Shown: one piece after another, positions 27,470-35,632 of the stretch | Numbering within the stretch: the first letter of the stretch is position 1 | Layout of the letters: each line of letters starts with the position of its first letter | DNA from: Coriobacteriaceae bacterium | GTDB lineage: Bacteria; Actinomycetota; Coriobacteriia; Coriobacteriales; Coriobacteriaceae | Assembly (NCBI GenBank): GCA_025993015.1 | Contig: DAJPFV010000001.1 | Coordinates: 1,488,001-1,552,000, forward strand | DNA: 64,000 bases | Reading direction: 5' to 3' | Notes under the pieces: model-generated | Databases searched by the model: none | Told to the model about the DNA's origin: nothing | Seen by the model: only the letters and a program-made list of their open reading frames with translations | Made by a program: the position numbers and the translations under genes

Positions 27470-27690
27470 CTACGCCCGCTTCTGCAGGGCATAGATCGAC
27501 TTATCCATGTTGAACAGGTAAGCCGCGACGCAGACGATGAAGAATGCCGGCAGATTACCGAAACCGAAGACTTCGCAGCCAATCAGGATGGGTGCGAGCA
27601 GCGTATTGGTGGCGCTGCCAAAGACGGCTGCGTAGCCCAGCGCGGCGCAAAGCGCGATGGACATGCCGAGTTGAGTCTCGTTATGGCGAC
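27470..27690 (-). pseudogene. Remnant of a ClC-type chloride channel (C-terminal end only)
   Basis: The frame reads NETQLGMSIALCAALGYAAV at its start and ends at a natural stop. ALGYAAVFGSATNTLLAPILIG is the ClC pattern of the late membrane helices, with the C-terminus intact. Everything upstream is missing and is replaced, at about 27690, by the 5' part of an Abi gene in another frame. No start or ribosome site is left. Confidence 0.6.
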
Positions 27691-28032
27691 ATCTGGGTAA
27701 CAGAAAGGCCCGCGTTCCTCAGAGGCAAGATAGGCAATTCTGCTTTTGAGGTAGATCTCAATTCTGCCGACCGCATCAAACATTAACTGCCGGAGGGCTC
27801 GGTCAAATTCATACGTGTAGATGATGGTTTCGAATGTTGTGCCTTCGCGAAAGATGGTAATCCCGGACTTGCATTTGGTTTTGTAGGGAAACCAGTAGGC
27901 CGACAGTCTGTAGTGGCCGACTTCGACCAAAGCTCGCTCGAGTTCGCTTTGATCAGAGCACTTAAGACCCCTGTATTCTGTCAATAGTGCTATTTGTTCG
28001 TTGATGGATATCCGCGACTTCCGGTATTTCAT
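27583..28032 (-). pseudogene. Truncated Abi-family (AbiD/AbiF-like) abortive infection gene
   Basis: 149 codons are open, but only the first 113 or so look like an Abi_2-type protein: EQIALLTEYRGL, then VGHYRLSAYWFPY, then YEFDRALRQLMFDAVGRIEIYLKSRIAY and ERGPF. The natural family is about 300 aa. After CYPD the frame runs into the ClC remnant out of phase and ends. The start (AGAGG before ATG 28032) is intact, so a short protein may still be made. Phage defence activity is unlikely in this state. Confidence 0.7.
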
Positions 28033-28203
28033 TTAAGCCTCTTGATAGAAAAAGAGCTGGAGTTGCGCATCGTTGAGAGGCTTTCCAGCTTTAGCAAAAC
28101 AAACTTATAAGATGCGACGGGCCGCGTCAAGATAATTACCGGACGGCCCAGGAGGCGGCTGGTTGGCTGGCTTAAAACCTAGCGCGTGAAATGACGCCCC
28201 ACG

Positions 28204-28842
28204 CTATTCAGCGCGCTTGATAGGATGACGAACCACAGTCTTAAGTTTCTCCGGCGCACATTTGCGTGGATCGGAGAGATAGATTTCGTGATGTAAACGG
28301 TTGTCTGAGAAGTCGGGGACATAGCCCTGCTCGGTCGCGTATTCATGCATGGCGTCTACGGTTGTCGGCTCGCTGTCATAGGGTCCGGTATGCATGCATT
28401 GAACGCAGAGACCCTCGTCAACTTTAAGCAGCTCGACGGCAGAAAAGTCCAGTTTCTTTTTGGCCGTGGCTTCCGCGACCGCCCAGTCAAAGTCATCCTG
28501 AGTGACGAAATCGGGCAGGCGGATGCACGAGATAAAGTTGAAATCGTCCTTGCGTACATAATCGATGTCGCCGCTCGGGGAGTCTTGCCACCAGAAGCCC
28601 TCGAGCGGCGGTACCACAAAGTCGAAATAGCCCTCGATACTCCTTGAGCCTTTCTTTGACATCTTGACGGTATAGGCGATGCCGTAAAGCAGCGGCAGGG
28701 CATTTTGATACTCGCCACCTTCGGTATTTGGGTCGCCCTTTCCGCGAACGGCAACGTAGCTCATAGGCGGGACAGTTACGATACTCGGCTTGCTCGCAGG
28801 TCTGTAGAGCTCCTTGCATTCCTTCTTAAAGTCGAACGCCAT
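28204..28842 (-). CDS. GyrI-like small-molecule-binding domain protein
   Basis: 212 aa, cytoplasmic. It matches the stand-alone GyrI-like group: MAFDFKKECKELY start, the VTVPPMSYVAVRGKGDPN block (residues about 21-40), and the C-terminal HTGPYDSEPTTVDAMHEYA and HHEIYLSDPRK segments that line the ligand cleft. Relatives bind or hydrolyse small aromatic or cationic molecules. AAAGGCGG precedes ATG. An SOS-like palindrome lies 57 bp upstream. Confidence 0.85.
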   Translation of the reverse strand: MAFDFKKECKELYRPASKPSIVTVPPMSYVAVRGKGDPNTEGGEYQNALPLLYGIAYTVKMSKKGSRSIEGYFDFVVPPLEGFWWQDSPSGDIDYVRKDDFNFISCIRLPDFVTQDDFDWAVAEATAKKKLDFSAVELLKVDEGLCVQCMHTGPYDSEPTTVDAMHEYATEQGYVPDFSDNRLHHEIYLSDPRKCAPEKLKTVVRHPIKRAE

Positions 28843-28898
28843 GTTGGCCGCCTTTCTGCGTATTGGCCTGCTTAGATAGCTGAATCATATCATAGAAA

Positions 28899-28912
28899 CG
28901 AACAGCTGTTCG
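28899..28912 (-). promoter_or_regulatory. LexA-like palindrome upstream of the GyrI-like gene
   Basis: CGAACAGCTGTTCG is a 14-bp perfect palindrome of the GAAC-N4-GTTC form used by Gram-positive LexA. A TATGAT -10-like box follows it on the minus strand. The GAAC half-sites fit; the central bases do not fully match the consensus. Confidence 0.4.
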
Positions 28913-29028
28913 AATGATTTGGCTGACAGATTGAGATGCGTGCGTTGTGTTTGGCGGTCGGCCTGACCCCATCGATGATTTCTCTGCCTCCCCGGCGCCT
29001 CATCTATAGCTGCCGTTTCCCCATATAG

Positions 29029-29063
29029 AACCTGCCAAAATAAACCCGTCCCTTTTTAGTCGG
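29029..29063 (-). repeat. GGGACAG-loop repeat, degenerate copy
   Basis: On the minus strand AAAAAGGGACGGGTTTATTT and GGCAGGTT match the copies at 32585 and 40220. The left arm has decayed (ACCGACTAAAA). Confidence 0.5.
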
Positions 29064-29113
29064 TGCGAAATGGGTAATACTAAAGAGTTATCCGACCAGA
29101 TGGGAACCGATCG

Positions 29114-29815
29114 ATGGCTTATATCGAATTCAAAGACGTCATCAAGGCATACGGCGAGGGCGACGCCCGCATTCACGCACTCGACGGCGCGAGCTTTACG
29201 GTCGAGCGCGGCGAGCTCGCCATCATTTTGGGTGCTTCGGGTGCCGGCAAGACCACGGCGCTCAACATTCTGGGCGGCATGGATACGGCGACTTCCGGCA
29301 CCGTGACGGTGGACGGGCGCGATGTGAGCTCCGCTAACGAGGCGCAGCTCGTGGAATACCGCCGCGCCGACGTCGGCTTTGTCTTCCAGTTCTACAATCT
29401 GGTCCCCAACCTGACGGCGCTCGAAAATGTTGAGCTTGCGGCGCAAATCTGCCCTGATTCGCTCGATGCCGAGCAAACGCTTTGCCAGGTTGGCTTGGGT
29501 GAGCGCCTCGCCAACTTCCCCGCGCAGCTTTCGGGCGGCGAGCAGCAGCGCGTGTCCATTGCCCGCGCACTGGCAAAGAACCCCAAGCTGCTTTTGTGCG
29601 ACGAGCCCACGGGCGCACTTGACTATAAAACCGGCAAGCAGATCTTGCAGCTGCTGCAGGACACTTGCCGCAAGCAGGGCATTACGGTCATCATCATCAC
29701 CCACAACTCCGCGCTGGCGCCCATGGCCGATCGCCTGATCCGCTTTAAGAACGGTCGCGTGGAGAGCGAGACGGTCCAGCAAAATCCCGTGCCTATCGAG
29801 ACGATCGAGTGGTAG
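29114..29815 (+). CDS. ABC transporter ATPase, MacB/LolD type
   Basis: 233 aa. Walker A GASGAGKTT (residues about 40-48), signature LSGGEQQRVSIARAL, Walker B LLLCDEPTGALD, H-loop THN. The layout is that of ATPases which drive FtsX-type mechanotransmission permeases rather than classic importers. The permease gene follows directly. The ribosome site is weak (GGGAACC). Confidence 0.94.
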   Translation: MAYIEFKDVIKAYGEGDARIHALDGASFTVERGELAIILGASGAGKTTALNILGGMDTATSGTVTVDGRDVSSANEAQLVEYRRADVGFVFQFYNLVPNLTALENVELAAQICPDSLDAEQTLCQVGLGERLANFPAQLSGGEQQRVSIARALAKNPKLLLCDEPTGALDYKTGKQILQLLQDTCRKQGITVIIITHNSALAPMADRLIRFKNGRVESETVQQNPVPIETIEW

Positions 29816-29820
29816 CGCCC

Positions 29821-32586
29821 ATGGACCAAGACCGCCAAAACAGCCTACGCCGCGACGCGCAGAACACGGAGCGCGAGCAGGATTTTACGACCTACCGCAC
29901 TGCCCAAAGCTCAAACGATATGGTGCCGACGGTTTTTCGCCGTGGCATCTACCGCACAATCCGAGGCAGTCTTAAGCGCTTTTTGTCAATCGTGGTCATC
30001 ACCGCGCTTGGCGTGAGCGTGATGTGCGGCCTTAAGGCGGGTTGCGAGGACCTGTGTGATTCGGTTGATGCCTACTTCGACCAGCAAAATGTCTATGACA
30101 TTAACGTGCAGTCGACCTATGGCCTGACTGACGATGATCTCGACGCCATACAAGAGGTCGATGGCGTCGAAACGGCCGAGGGCATCTACACCGAGACCGC
30201 CTACACCGCCGTGGGCACAACGCGCGAGCGCGTGGTCGTGCAGAGTCTCTCCAAGGAGAACATCGATCAGCCGGTGCTCGTGAACGGCGATTTGCCCGAG
30301 AGCGCTGATGAAGTCGCGGTGACTTCGAAGTTCCTGAAGGCATCGGGCAAGAAAATCGGCGATACGGTGAGTTTTGCCGCCAATGACGCGAGCTCGTCCA
30401 ATCAAAGCGCCAAGGACCAGTTTGCCGCGGGCGATTACACCATTACGGCTGAGGTCCTCGACCCCACTGATGTAAGTTCTGACTCGACAGTCAACGCCTT
30501 TCGCGCTGCTTCGGCGGCGGACTATAAGTTCTATGTGAGCGAGGACGCCGCGACATCTTCTTCCTACTCCGCGGTCCACGTGATCGTCGAGGGAGCCAAG
30601 AGCCTCAACTCCTATTCGGATTCCTACGCGGCAAAGATCAATGAGGTCAAGGGCAATATCGAGAAGATCCGCGAGGAGCGTGAGAAGGCGCGCGCCCAGG
30701 AGCTGACGGTCGACACGCCGGCGAGCTTGGACGCGGCTGAGCGTCAGGCGAATATGCTCTTTGGGATTGAGCAGGACAACATCAACCGCATGGCCGAGGG
30801 CAGCGACGAGCGTGCGCAGGCGCAAGCCGACCTGGATCAGCGTCGCGCCGCCGCCGATCAACAGTTTGCCGATGCCCGCGCCGAGCTTTCCGATCTGGGC
30901 GAATGCACCTGGTACATCCAGGACCGCGGCAACATCGCAAGTTACTCGAGCGTGGAGAGCGACAGCTCGTCAATTGAGGCCATCGCCACGGTGTTCCCGT
31001 TCATCTTCTTTATCGTCGCCGTGCTCATCAGCCTCACCACCGCCACGCGTATGGTCGAGGAGGAGCGCACGCTCATCGGCCTGTATAAGGCGCTCGGTTA
31101 TTCGCGCGGATGCATCCTGTCCAAATACGTGGACTATGCGCTGTGGGCTTGTCTGATCGGCGGCGTGCTTGGCAATATCATCGGCTTTGTGGGCCTGCCG
31201 CTGTTCTTGTTTACGGTGTTCGACGACATGTATTCGCTGCCCCAGATGCTGCTTTCGTACGACATCGTGTCGTCGATTGTGTCGGTGGCGCTGTTTGCCG
31301 TGGGCGTGGTGGGCGCCACGATTGTCGCCTGCCGCCACGAGATGGCCGAGACCCCTGCCTCGCTCATGCGCCCCAAGGCCCCGCGCGCTGGCTCGCGCAT
31401 CTTGCTCGAGCGCATCGGCTTTATCTGGCGCCGCATGGGCTTTTTGAACAAGGTGGCGGCGCGTAACCTGTTCCGCTACAAAAAGCGCGCCTTTATGACC
31501 ATCTTCGGCATCGCGGGTTGCACCGCGCTTGTGATCTGCGGCATGGGCATCCGTGATACGTCGGTCGCGCTGTCGCCCAAGCAGTACGGCCACATCACAC
31601 GCTACGATTTGCTGGCGGTCGCCAACCCCGATGATTTTTCGCAGACGTGCGCGGCGTTGGATGAGCGCAGTGCAGCCAAGGATTCCAACGTGACCGTGAC
31701 TTCGACGCTGCCGATTATGACAGACAACGTCACCTTTACATTTGGCGGTAAGAGCGAGACCGTGCAGCTCATCGTGATTCCCGACGACCGCACGGGCGAC
31801 TTGGGCGATTACGTGCGCCTGGAGGATGAGTCCAAAGAACCGCTCGCCCTGCGTGACGGGGATGTGTATTTGAGCAAGAGCTCTCAGCTGGTGCTGGGGA
31901 TCAAGCCGGGCGACACGGCTCACGTCCAGGATTCGTCGCTCAATGTTGCCAAGGTCAAAGTCAGCGACATCTCGCTCAACTATCTAGGCAACACGCTTTA
32001 CATGACGCAGGGCACCTATGAGCGCGCGTTCGGTCGAAGCGCGCGCCTCAACGGCATCCTTGCGCTGCTTAAGGGTTCGTCGGCCGATCAGATTGCGTTT
32101 ACCAACCGTCTTAAGAGCGATGGTTGGATTACGCTGTCGAGTACCGCCGAGCATTGGGAAAACTATGAGGCAAACTTTACGATTATCAATTCGGTCGTGG
32201 TGCTTGTGACCTTTATGGCGGCGTGTCTGTCGTTTGTGGTGGTATTTACGTTGTCTAACACCAACATCTCGGAGCGCGAACGCGAGCTGGCGACTATCAA
32301 GGTGCTGGGCTTCCGCCGTGGCGAGGTGCACCACTACGTCAACAAGGAGACGTTGATTCTTACGGCGATCGGAGCCGCGCTGGGCGTACCGCTGGGTGGT
32401 GCGCTGGCCGAGAGCTTTACGTACATCTTGCAGATGCCGTCGCTGTACTTTGACGTCGAGGTCGAGCCGCTGAGCTATGTGCTGTCCGTTCTGCTGGCAT
32501 TTGGCTTTACGTTTATCGTCAACCTCGCCACCAACCGTACCCTCAACAAGATCGACATGGTCGGCGCCCTCAAGAGCGCCGAGTAA
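29821..32586 (+). CDS. FtsX-family ABC permease, large
   Basis: 921 aa. TM1 lies near residues 50-70 and is followed by a large extracytoplasmic domain (about 75-385) with a coiled-coil-like EKIREEREKARAQE stretch. Three TM helices with an FtsX core follow (about 395-530), then a second extracytoplasmic domain and three C-terminal TM helices ending in NRTLNKIDMVGALKSAE. It works with the preceding ATPase, probably in export of peptides or cell-envelope work. ATG 29821 is 5 bp after the ATPase stop; GTG 29809 overlapping that stop is an alternative. Confidence 0.92.
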   Translation: MDQDRQNSLRRDAQNTEREQDFTTYRTAQSSNDMVPTVFRRGIYRTIRGSLKRFLSIVVITALGVSVMCGLKAGCEDLCDSVDAYFDQQNVYDINVQSTYGLTDDDLDAIQEVDGVETAEGIYTETAYTAVGTTRERVVVQSLSKENIDQPVLVNGDLPESADEVAVTSKFLKASGKKIGDTVSFAANDASSSNQSAKDQFAAGDYTITAEVLDPTDVSSDSTVNAFRAASAADYKFYVSEDAATSSSYSAVHVIVEGAKSLNSYSDSYAAKINEVKGNIEKIREEREKARAQELTVDTPASLDAAERQANMLFGIEQDNINRMAEGSDERAQAQADLDQRRAAADQQFADARAELSDLGECTWYIQDRGNIASYSSVESDSSSIEAIATVFPFIFFIVAVLISLTTATRMVEEERTLIGLYKALGYSRGCILSKYVDYALWACLIGGVLGNIIGFVGLPLFLFTVFDDMYSLPQMLLSYDIVSSIVSVALFAVGVVGATIVACRHEMAETPASLMRPKAPRAGSRILLERIGFIWRRMGFLNKVAARNLFRYKKRAFMTIFGIAGCTALVICGMGIRDTSVALSPKQYGHITRYDLLAVANPDDFSQTCAALDERSAAKDSNVTVTSTLPIMTDNVTFTFGGKSETVQLIVIPDDRTGDLGDYVRLEDESKEPLALRDGDVYLSKSSQLVLGIKPGDTAHVQDSSLNVAKVKVSDISLNYLGNTLYMTQGTYERAFGRSARLNGILALLKGSSADQIAFTNRLKSDGWITLSSTAEHWENYEANFTIINSVVVLVTFMAACLSFVVVFTLSNTNISERERELATIKVLGFRRGEVHHYVNKETLILTAIGAALGVPLGGALAESFTYILQMPSLYFDVEVEPLSYVLSVLLAFGFTFIVNLATNRTLNKIDMVGALKSAE

Positions 32587-32621
32587 CCTGCCAAAAAGGG
32601 ACAGGTTTATTTTGGCAGGTT
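32585..32621. repeat. GGGACAG-loop repeat, AACCTGCCAAAA stem, copy 1
   Basis: AACCTGCCAAAA (32585-32596) is inverted at 32610-32621 around AGGGACAGGTTTA. It begins inside the stop codon of the FtsX permease gene, so it may act as its terminator. Confidence 0.65.
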
Positions 32622-32785
32622 TTATCTGGGCAAACGCCGGACAACCATTAGGTGGCCCGGCGTTTGCCCCGTCAAACGGGCTTTCCATTTGCCTTTCATT
32701 CTATTTGGTTTTCGCTCACAGGCGTGGATGAGAGGCTCTCTTTAGCCTTCGAGATTGGGCTTGTATGGGTCGTATGCCACAAAAT

Positions 32786-32925
32786 GGGCCTATCTACTAC
32801 GTTTGCTACCACACCCTCGACCGTGACAAAGATTATGAAATTAAAACCGCAGGTAGAGGGCTTGCCATTTTTCGGAAAAGGCGGGTATGGTCGGCCCTCT
32901 CGAGTTAAACGTAGTAAATAGGCCC
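32786..32925. repeat. 140-bp element with 19-bp terminal inverted repeats
   Basis: GGGCCTATCTACTACGTTT (32786-32804) is inverted at 32907-32925 with one mismatch. The interior is not coding; AGAGGGC/GCCCTCT can pair inside it. It has the size of a miniature transposable element or a structured RNA. Confidence 0.45.
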
Positions 32926-32987
32926 TTTTCTTGGCGCGCGGTCAGCTCAATGCTAATCTCCGTGCCGGAACTGACCCAGTTGTTTGT

Positions 32988-33056
32988 AAGTTGCGGTGAT
33001 ATACGGACTGTTTGGCGCTTTGGAGCTTCAAAACAGTCCCTATCTCACCGCAACTT
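32988..33056. repeat. AGTTGCGGTG inverted repeat, copy 2
   Basis: Arms of 23 bp (32988-33010 and 33034-33056) with two mismatches, starting AAGTTGCGGTGATATA. It lies 44 bp past the 3' end of the XRE gene. Confidence 0.65.
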
Positions 33057-33100
33057 AGGAGAAGGGCGGGGGCGGTTGGGTGCTGCTGGGTCGGAGCGTG

Positions 33101-34021
33101 TTAGGCCTGTTTGCGGTGCTTCCATTGTTTGCGGCGCCAGCGCATGAGCGCCTTTACGATGGGAATCGTGATGAGGACGATCCATGCAGGATGGGGCTGT
33201 CCCAAACAGAGCCACATGTAGAGGAACCAAGCGATGGCGGCTGCCGGGTAGATGACCTCGATCAGCTTAGACAGGTGGCGTCGATCGATGAAGTCACCAA
33301 TCGCGTAGTAGACGGGAACCAAAAAGACGAGGAAAAGCCCCATGCCCCATGTGCCGTAGACAATGCCGAGCACCAGATAGGCAAGAGTGACAAGTGCGGG
33401 GAAGGGGAATTTGTTCCATGCACGTCCGACCTTGGTGTGGAAATGCTTGCCATGATGGTCGAGCTTGTCGTGTGCTTCTTTCCAGCTGGAAAACGTCTCG
33501 CCGTCGATGGTGACGGTGCCGTCGTCATTGGTGCGCACGCTATGTCCATCGTCCTCAAGCGTATCGATATGCACGCCGCCCGGCCCCACATGCACCTCTT
33601 CGCCCTTGCGCTCATTGGTCACATGGATGCCGCTCCAGCCAACATGGACTTCCTCGCCTTTATTGGGATCAATGACGTGGATACCGCGCGCGAGGGAAAT
33701 GTCGACAAGTGGTTTGTCGCCGCAATCGGCGTGCTCGGCAGAATCCTCAGCCTCGTCAGCCACATCCGCCGTCTCGGTGTCGGCGCTACCGTTCTCCAGG
33801 TCGTCGGCATCGTTGGCCGCCTCCCCATATAGCAGCTCGTCCAACGGCACGCCATACAGCGCGGCGAGCGCAATGAGGTTATCGGTATCGGGTGAGGACT
33901 CGCTGCGCTCCCATTTACTAACAGCCTGGCGGCTTACGCCCAGCTGGGCAGCAAGCGCCTCCTGAGAAAGGCCGGCAGCTTTACGGCGATCGACGAGGCG
34001 CTGTGCCATCGCAAGATCCAT
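33101..34021 (-). CDS. XRE-family regulator with internal repeats and C-terminal membrane segments
   Basis: 306 aa. N-terminal XRE helix-turn-helix (LSQEALAAQLGVSRQAVSKWERS, residues about 18-40), then an acidic linker (about 75-105). A repeat of GIHV followed by KGEEVHVG (about 112-150) comes next, then a basic stretch and three or four TM helices (about 205-295). ATG 34021 follows AAAGGA. It looks like a membrane-bound transcription factor sensing envelope state. A CTACCGGTAG palindrome and the direct repeat ACCGGTAGC at 34077-34136 may be its operator. Confidence 0.88.
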   Translation of the reverse strand: MDLAMAQRLVDRRKAAGLSQEALAAQLGVSRQAVSKWERSESSPDTDNLIALAALYGVPLDELLYGEAANDADDLENGSADTETADVADEAEDSAEHADCGDKPLVDISLARGIHVIDPNKGEEVHVGWSGIHVTNERKGEEVHVGPGGVHIDTLEDDGHSVRTNDDGTVTIDGETFSSWKEAHDKLDHHGKHFHTKVGRAWNKFPFPALVTLAYLVLGIVYGTWGMGLFLVFLVPVYYAIGDFIDRRHLSKLIEVIYPAAAIAWFLYMWLCLGQPHPAWIVLITIPIVKALMRWRRKQWKHRKQA

Positions 34022-34076
34022 GGTGGTTCCTTTCGTTTGATGGTCGAATCGAATGAGCCGAGTATGCCGAGAACAA

Positions 34077-34140
34077 CCGGTAGCGACCACCATTTCTAGT
34101 TAGAATCTGCCCCAACCCTACCGCAACTACCGGTAGCAAC
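34077..34140. promoter_or_regulatory. ACCGGTAGC direct repeats and CTACCGGTAG palindrome before the XRE gene
   Basis: ACCGGTAGCGACC and ACCGGTAGCAACC are about 50 bp apart upstream of the XRE start. The second overlaps the palindrome CTACCGGTAG (34127-34136). It is a plausible autoregulatory site. Nothing else is evident up to repeat E4. Confidence 0.4.
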
Positions 34141-34269
34141 CCCTAACGACCAGCCATTTCAGGACAAATGTCAGTGCTACTCTCAGCTAAGAGCCTGCAA
34201 CATCCCAAAATCTCAGCCCACGCATTTGCAGCAAGAAGACGAATAGCCTCGGCCTCCCTAGTTACCGCA

Positions 34270-34390
34270 GGAGGCCCCAGGGCTTTCCTCCCAAATCGTC
34301 CTCGGACATGTCAGGACCCCGCCGTGCGCTTCGCGCGGCGGGGTCCTTCCGTCCTGCGGAAAGATTTGGGAAGTAAGCCCTGGGGCCTCC
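34270..34390 (+). repeat. Double-stem inverted repeat, copy E4
   Basis: Outer arms begin with GGAGGCCCCAGGGCTT and have a few mismatches. Inner arms GGACCCCGCCG (34314-34324) and 34337-34347 pair around a TTCG-type loop. GTCCTC and TGCGG flank the helix GGAC:GTCC, as in E1. It lies 23 bp beyond the pfkA 3' end, in the opposite orientation to that gene. Confidence 0.75.
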
Positions 34391-34413
34391 GATGAGAGCA
34401 GTTCCAACCGAGG

Positions 34414-35493
34414 CTATTCGTCGCCGAAGCTGATGCCCAACGCCTTGGCCTCGCGCACCAGATCGCTCTGGGGGTCGACATACTTGAGCTTGCCGGCGAC
34501 CTCCTCGAGCGGCATGTGGCACATCTTGCCGTCGCGCAGGGCGATCATGTAGCCAAATTCGCCGCGCAGGCAGCCCAGTGCCGCCTCGACGCCGCACTGG
34601 GTCGCAAAGATGCGGTCCTGGGCGTCGGGCTGACCGCCGCGCTGCGTGTGGCCGGGGATGGCGACGCGGGTCTCGCGACCGGTCTTGGCCTCGATCTCCT
34701 TGGCGATGTCGTACACGATTGACGGGCTCGTGCGCTCGGCAAGCTTCTTCTTGTATTCCTTCTTGGACAGCGCCGCGTCCTCCTTGGAGATAGCGCCCTC
34801 GGCGACGGCCACGATGGTAAAGCGGCTGCCGGTCTCCATGCGATGCTCGATGGTCTTGATGACGTTGTCCATGTCGTAGGGGATTTCGGGAATCAGGATG
34901 ACGTCCGCGCCGCCCGCGACGCCGGCATACAGCGGAATCCAGCCGACCTTGTGGCCCATGATCTCGATGACAAACACGCGGCCGTGACTCGAGGCAGTGG
35001 TGTGGATGTCGTCGATGCACTTGGTGGCGACGTCGATGGCGCTCGTAAAGCCAAACGTCAACTCGGTGCCCCAGGTGTCGTTATCGATGGTCTTGGGCAG
35101 GGCGATAACGTTGAGGCCCTCTTCGCGCAGGCGGTTGGCGGTCTTGGTGGAGCCGTTGCCGCCCAGCATAAACAGGCAGTCGAGCTGCAGCTTGTGATAG
35201 GTGTGGACCATTGCGGGCACCTTCTCGACGCCGTCGGCCTCGGGAATATCCAGGCGCTTGAACGGCGTACGGCTCGTGCCCAGGATGGTGCCGCCACGGG
35301 TAAGGATGCCGCTAAAATCGGCGGGCGTCATGACGCGGAACCGGCTGTAGATAAGGCCCTGGTAGCCGTCCTCAAAACCATAGATCTCAATAGGCTCTTC
35401 GCTATTGGTCATAAGCGTTTTGACGATGCCGCGCATGGTGGCGTTGAGCGCCTGGCAGTCGCCGCCACTGGTAAGAAGACCGATCCTGAGCAT
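34414..35493 (-). CDS. pfkA: 6-phosphofructokinase
   Basis: 359 aa. N-terminal GLLTSGGDCQALNA, substrate loop PKTIDND (residues 133-139) and IEIMGHKVGW. The nucleotide motif reads GGNGS (111-115), where bacterial ATP enzymes have GGDGS and pyrophosphate enzymes GGDDS. Gly at the key 104-equivalent argues for ATP, while Lys134 is of the type seen in pyrophosphate and actinobacterial enzymes. The phosphoryl donor is therefore not fully settled. GGAAGGA precedes ATG. It is the committed step of glycolysis. Confidence 0.93.
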   Translation of the reverse strand: MLRIGLLTSGGDCQALNATMRGIVKTLMTNSEEPIEIYGFEDGYQGLIYSRFRVMTPADFSGILTRGGTILGTSRTPFKRLDIPEADGVEKVPAMVHTYHKLQLDCLFMLGGNGSTKTANRLREEGLNVIALPKTIDNDTWGTELTFGFTSAIDVATKCIDDIHTTASSHGRVFVIEIMGHKVGWIPLYAGVAGGADVILIPEIPYDMDNVIKTIEHRMETGSRFTIVAVAEGAISKEDAALSKKEYKKKLAERTSPSIVYDIAKEIEAKTGRETRVAIPGHTQRGGQPDAQDRIFATQCGVEAALGCLRGEFGYMIALRDGKMCHMPLEEVAGKLKYVDPQSDLVREAKALGISFGDE

Positions 35494-35531
35494 GATGAAT
35501 CCTTCCGGGCAAGTTATAACATGCGCATAAG

Positions 35532-35564
35532 TTTACCCCCGCACACTGTTGATACGGGGGTAAA
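35532..35564 (-). terminator. Terminator after the Ntn hydrolase gene
   Basis: TTTACCCCCG (35532-35541) pairs with CGGGGGTAAA (35555-35564). It stands between the Ntn hydrolase gene and pfkA, both on the minus strand. Confidence 0.6.
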
Positions 35565-35632
35565 ACGTGTTAGCTCAAGCGTATGGAAATGTAAGCAACG
35601 TCAGGGAACGTAAGGTCGACGGGCCTGGCTCC

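Noticed and set aside
32652..33147. Two plus-strand frames of 86-89 codons
   Set aside because: They cross the 140-bp element and an AGTTGCGGTG repeat, so they are not genes.
7462..34390. E1-E5 as ordinary rho-independent terminators
   Set aside because: They are far longer than needed, lack T-runs, and conserve an internal loop; some terminator activity is still possible.
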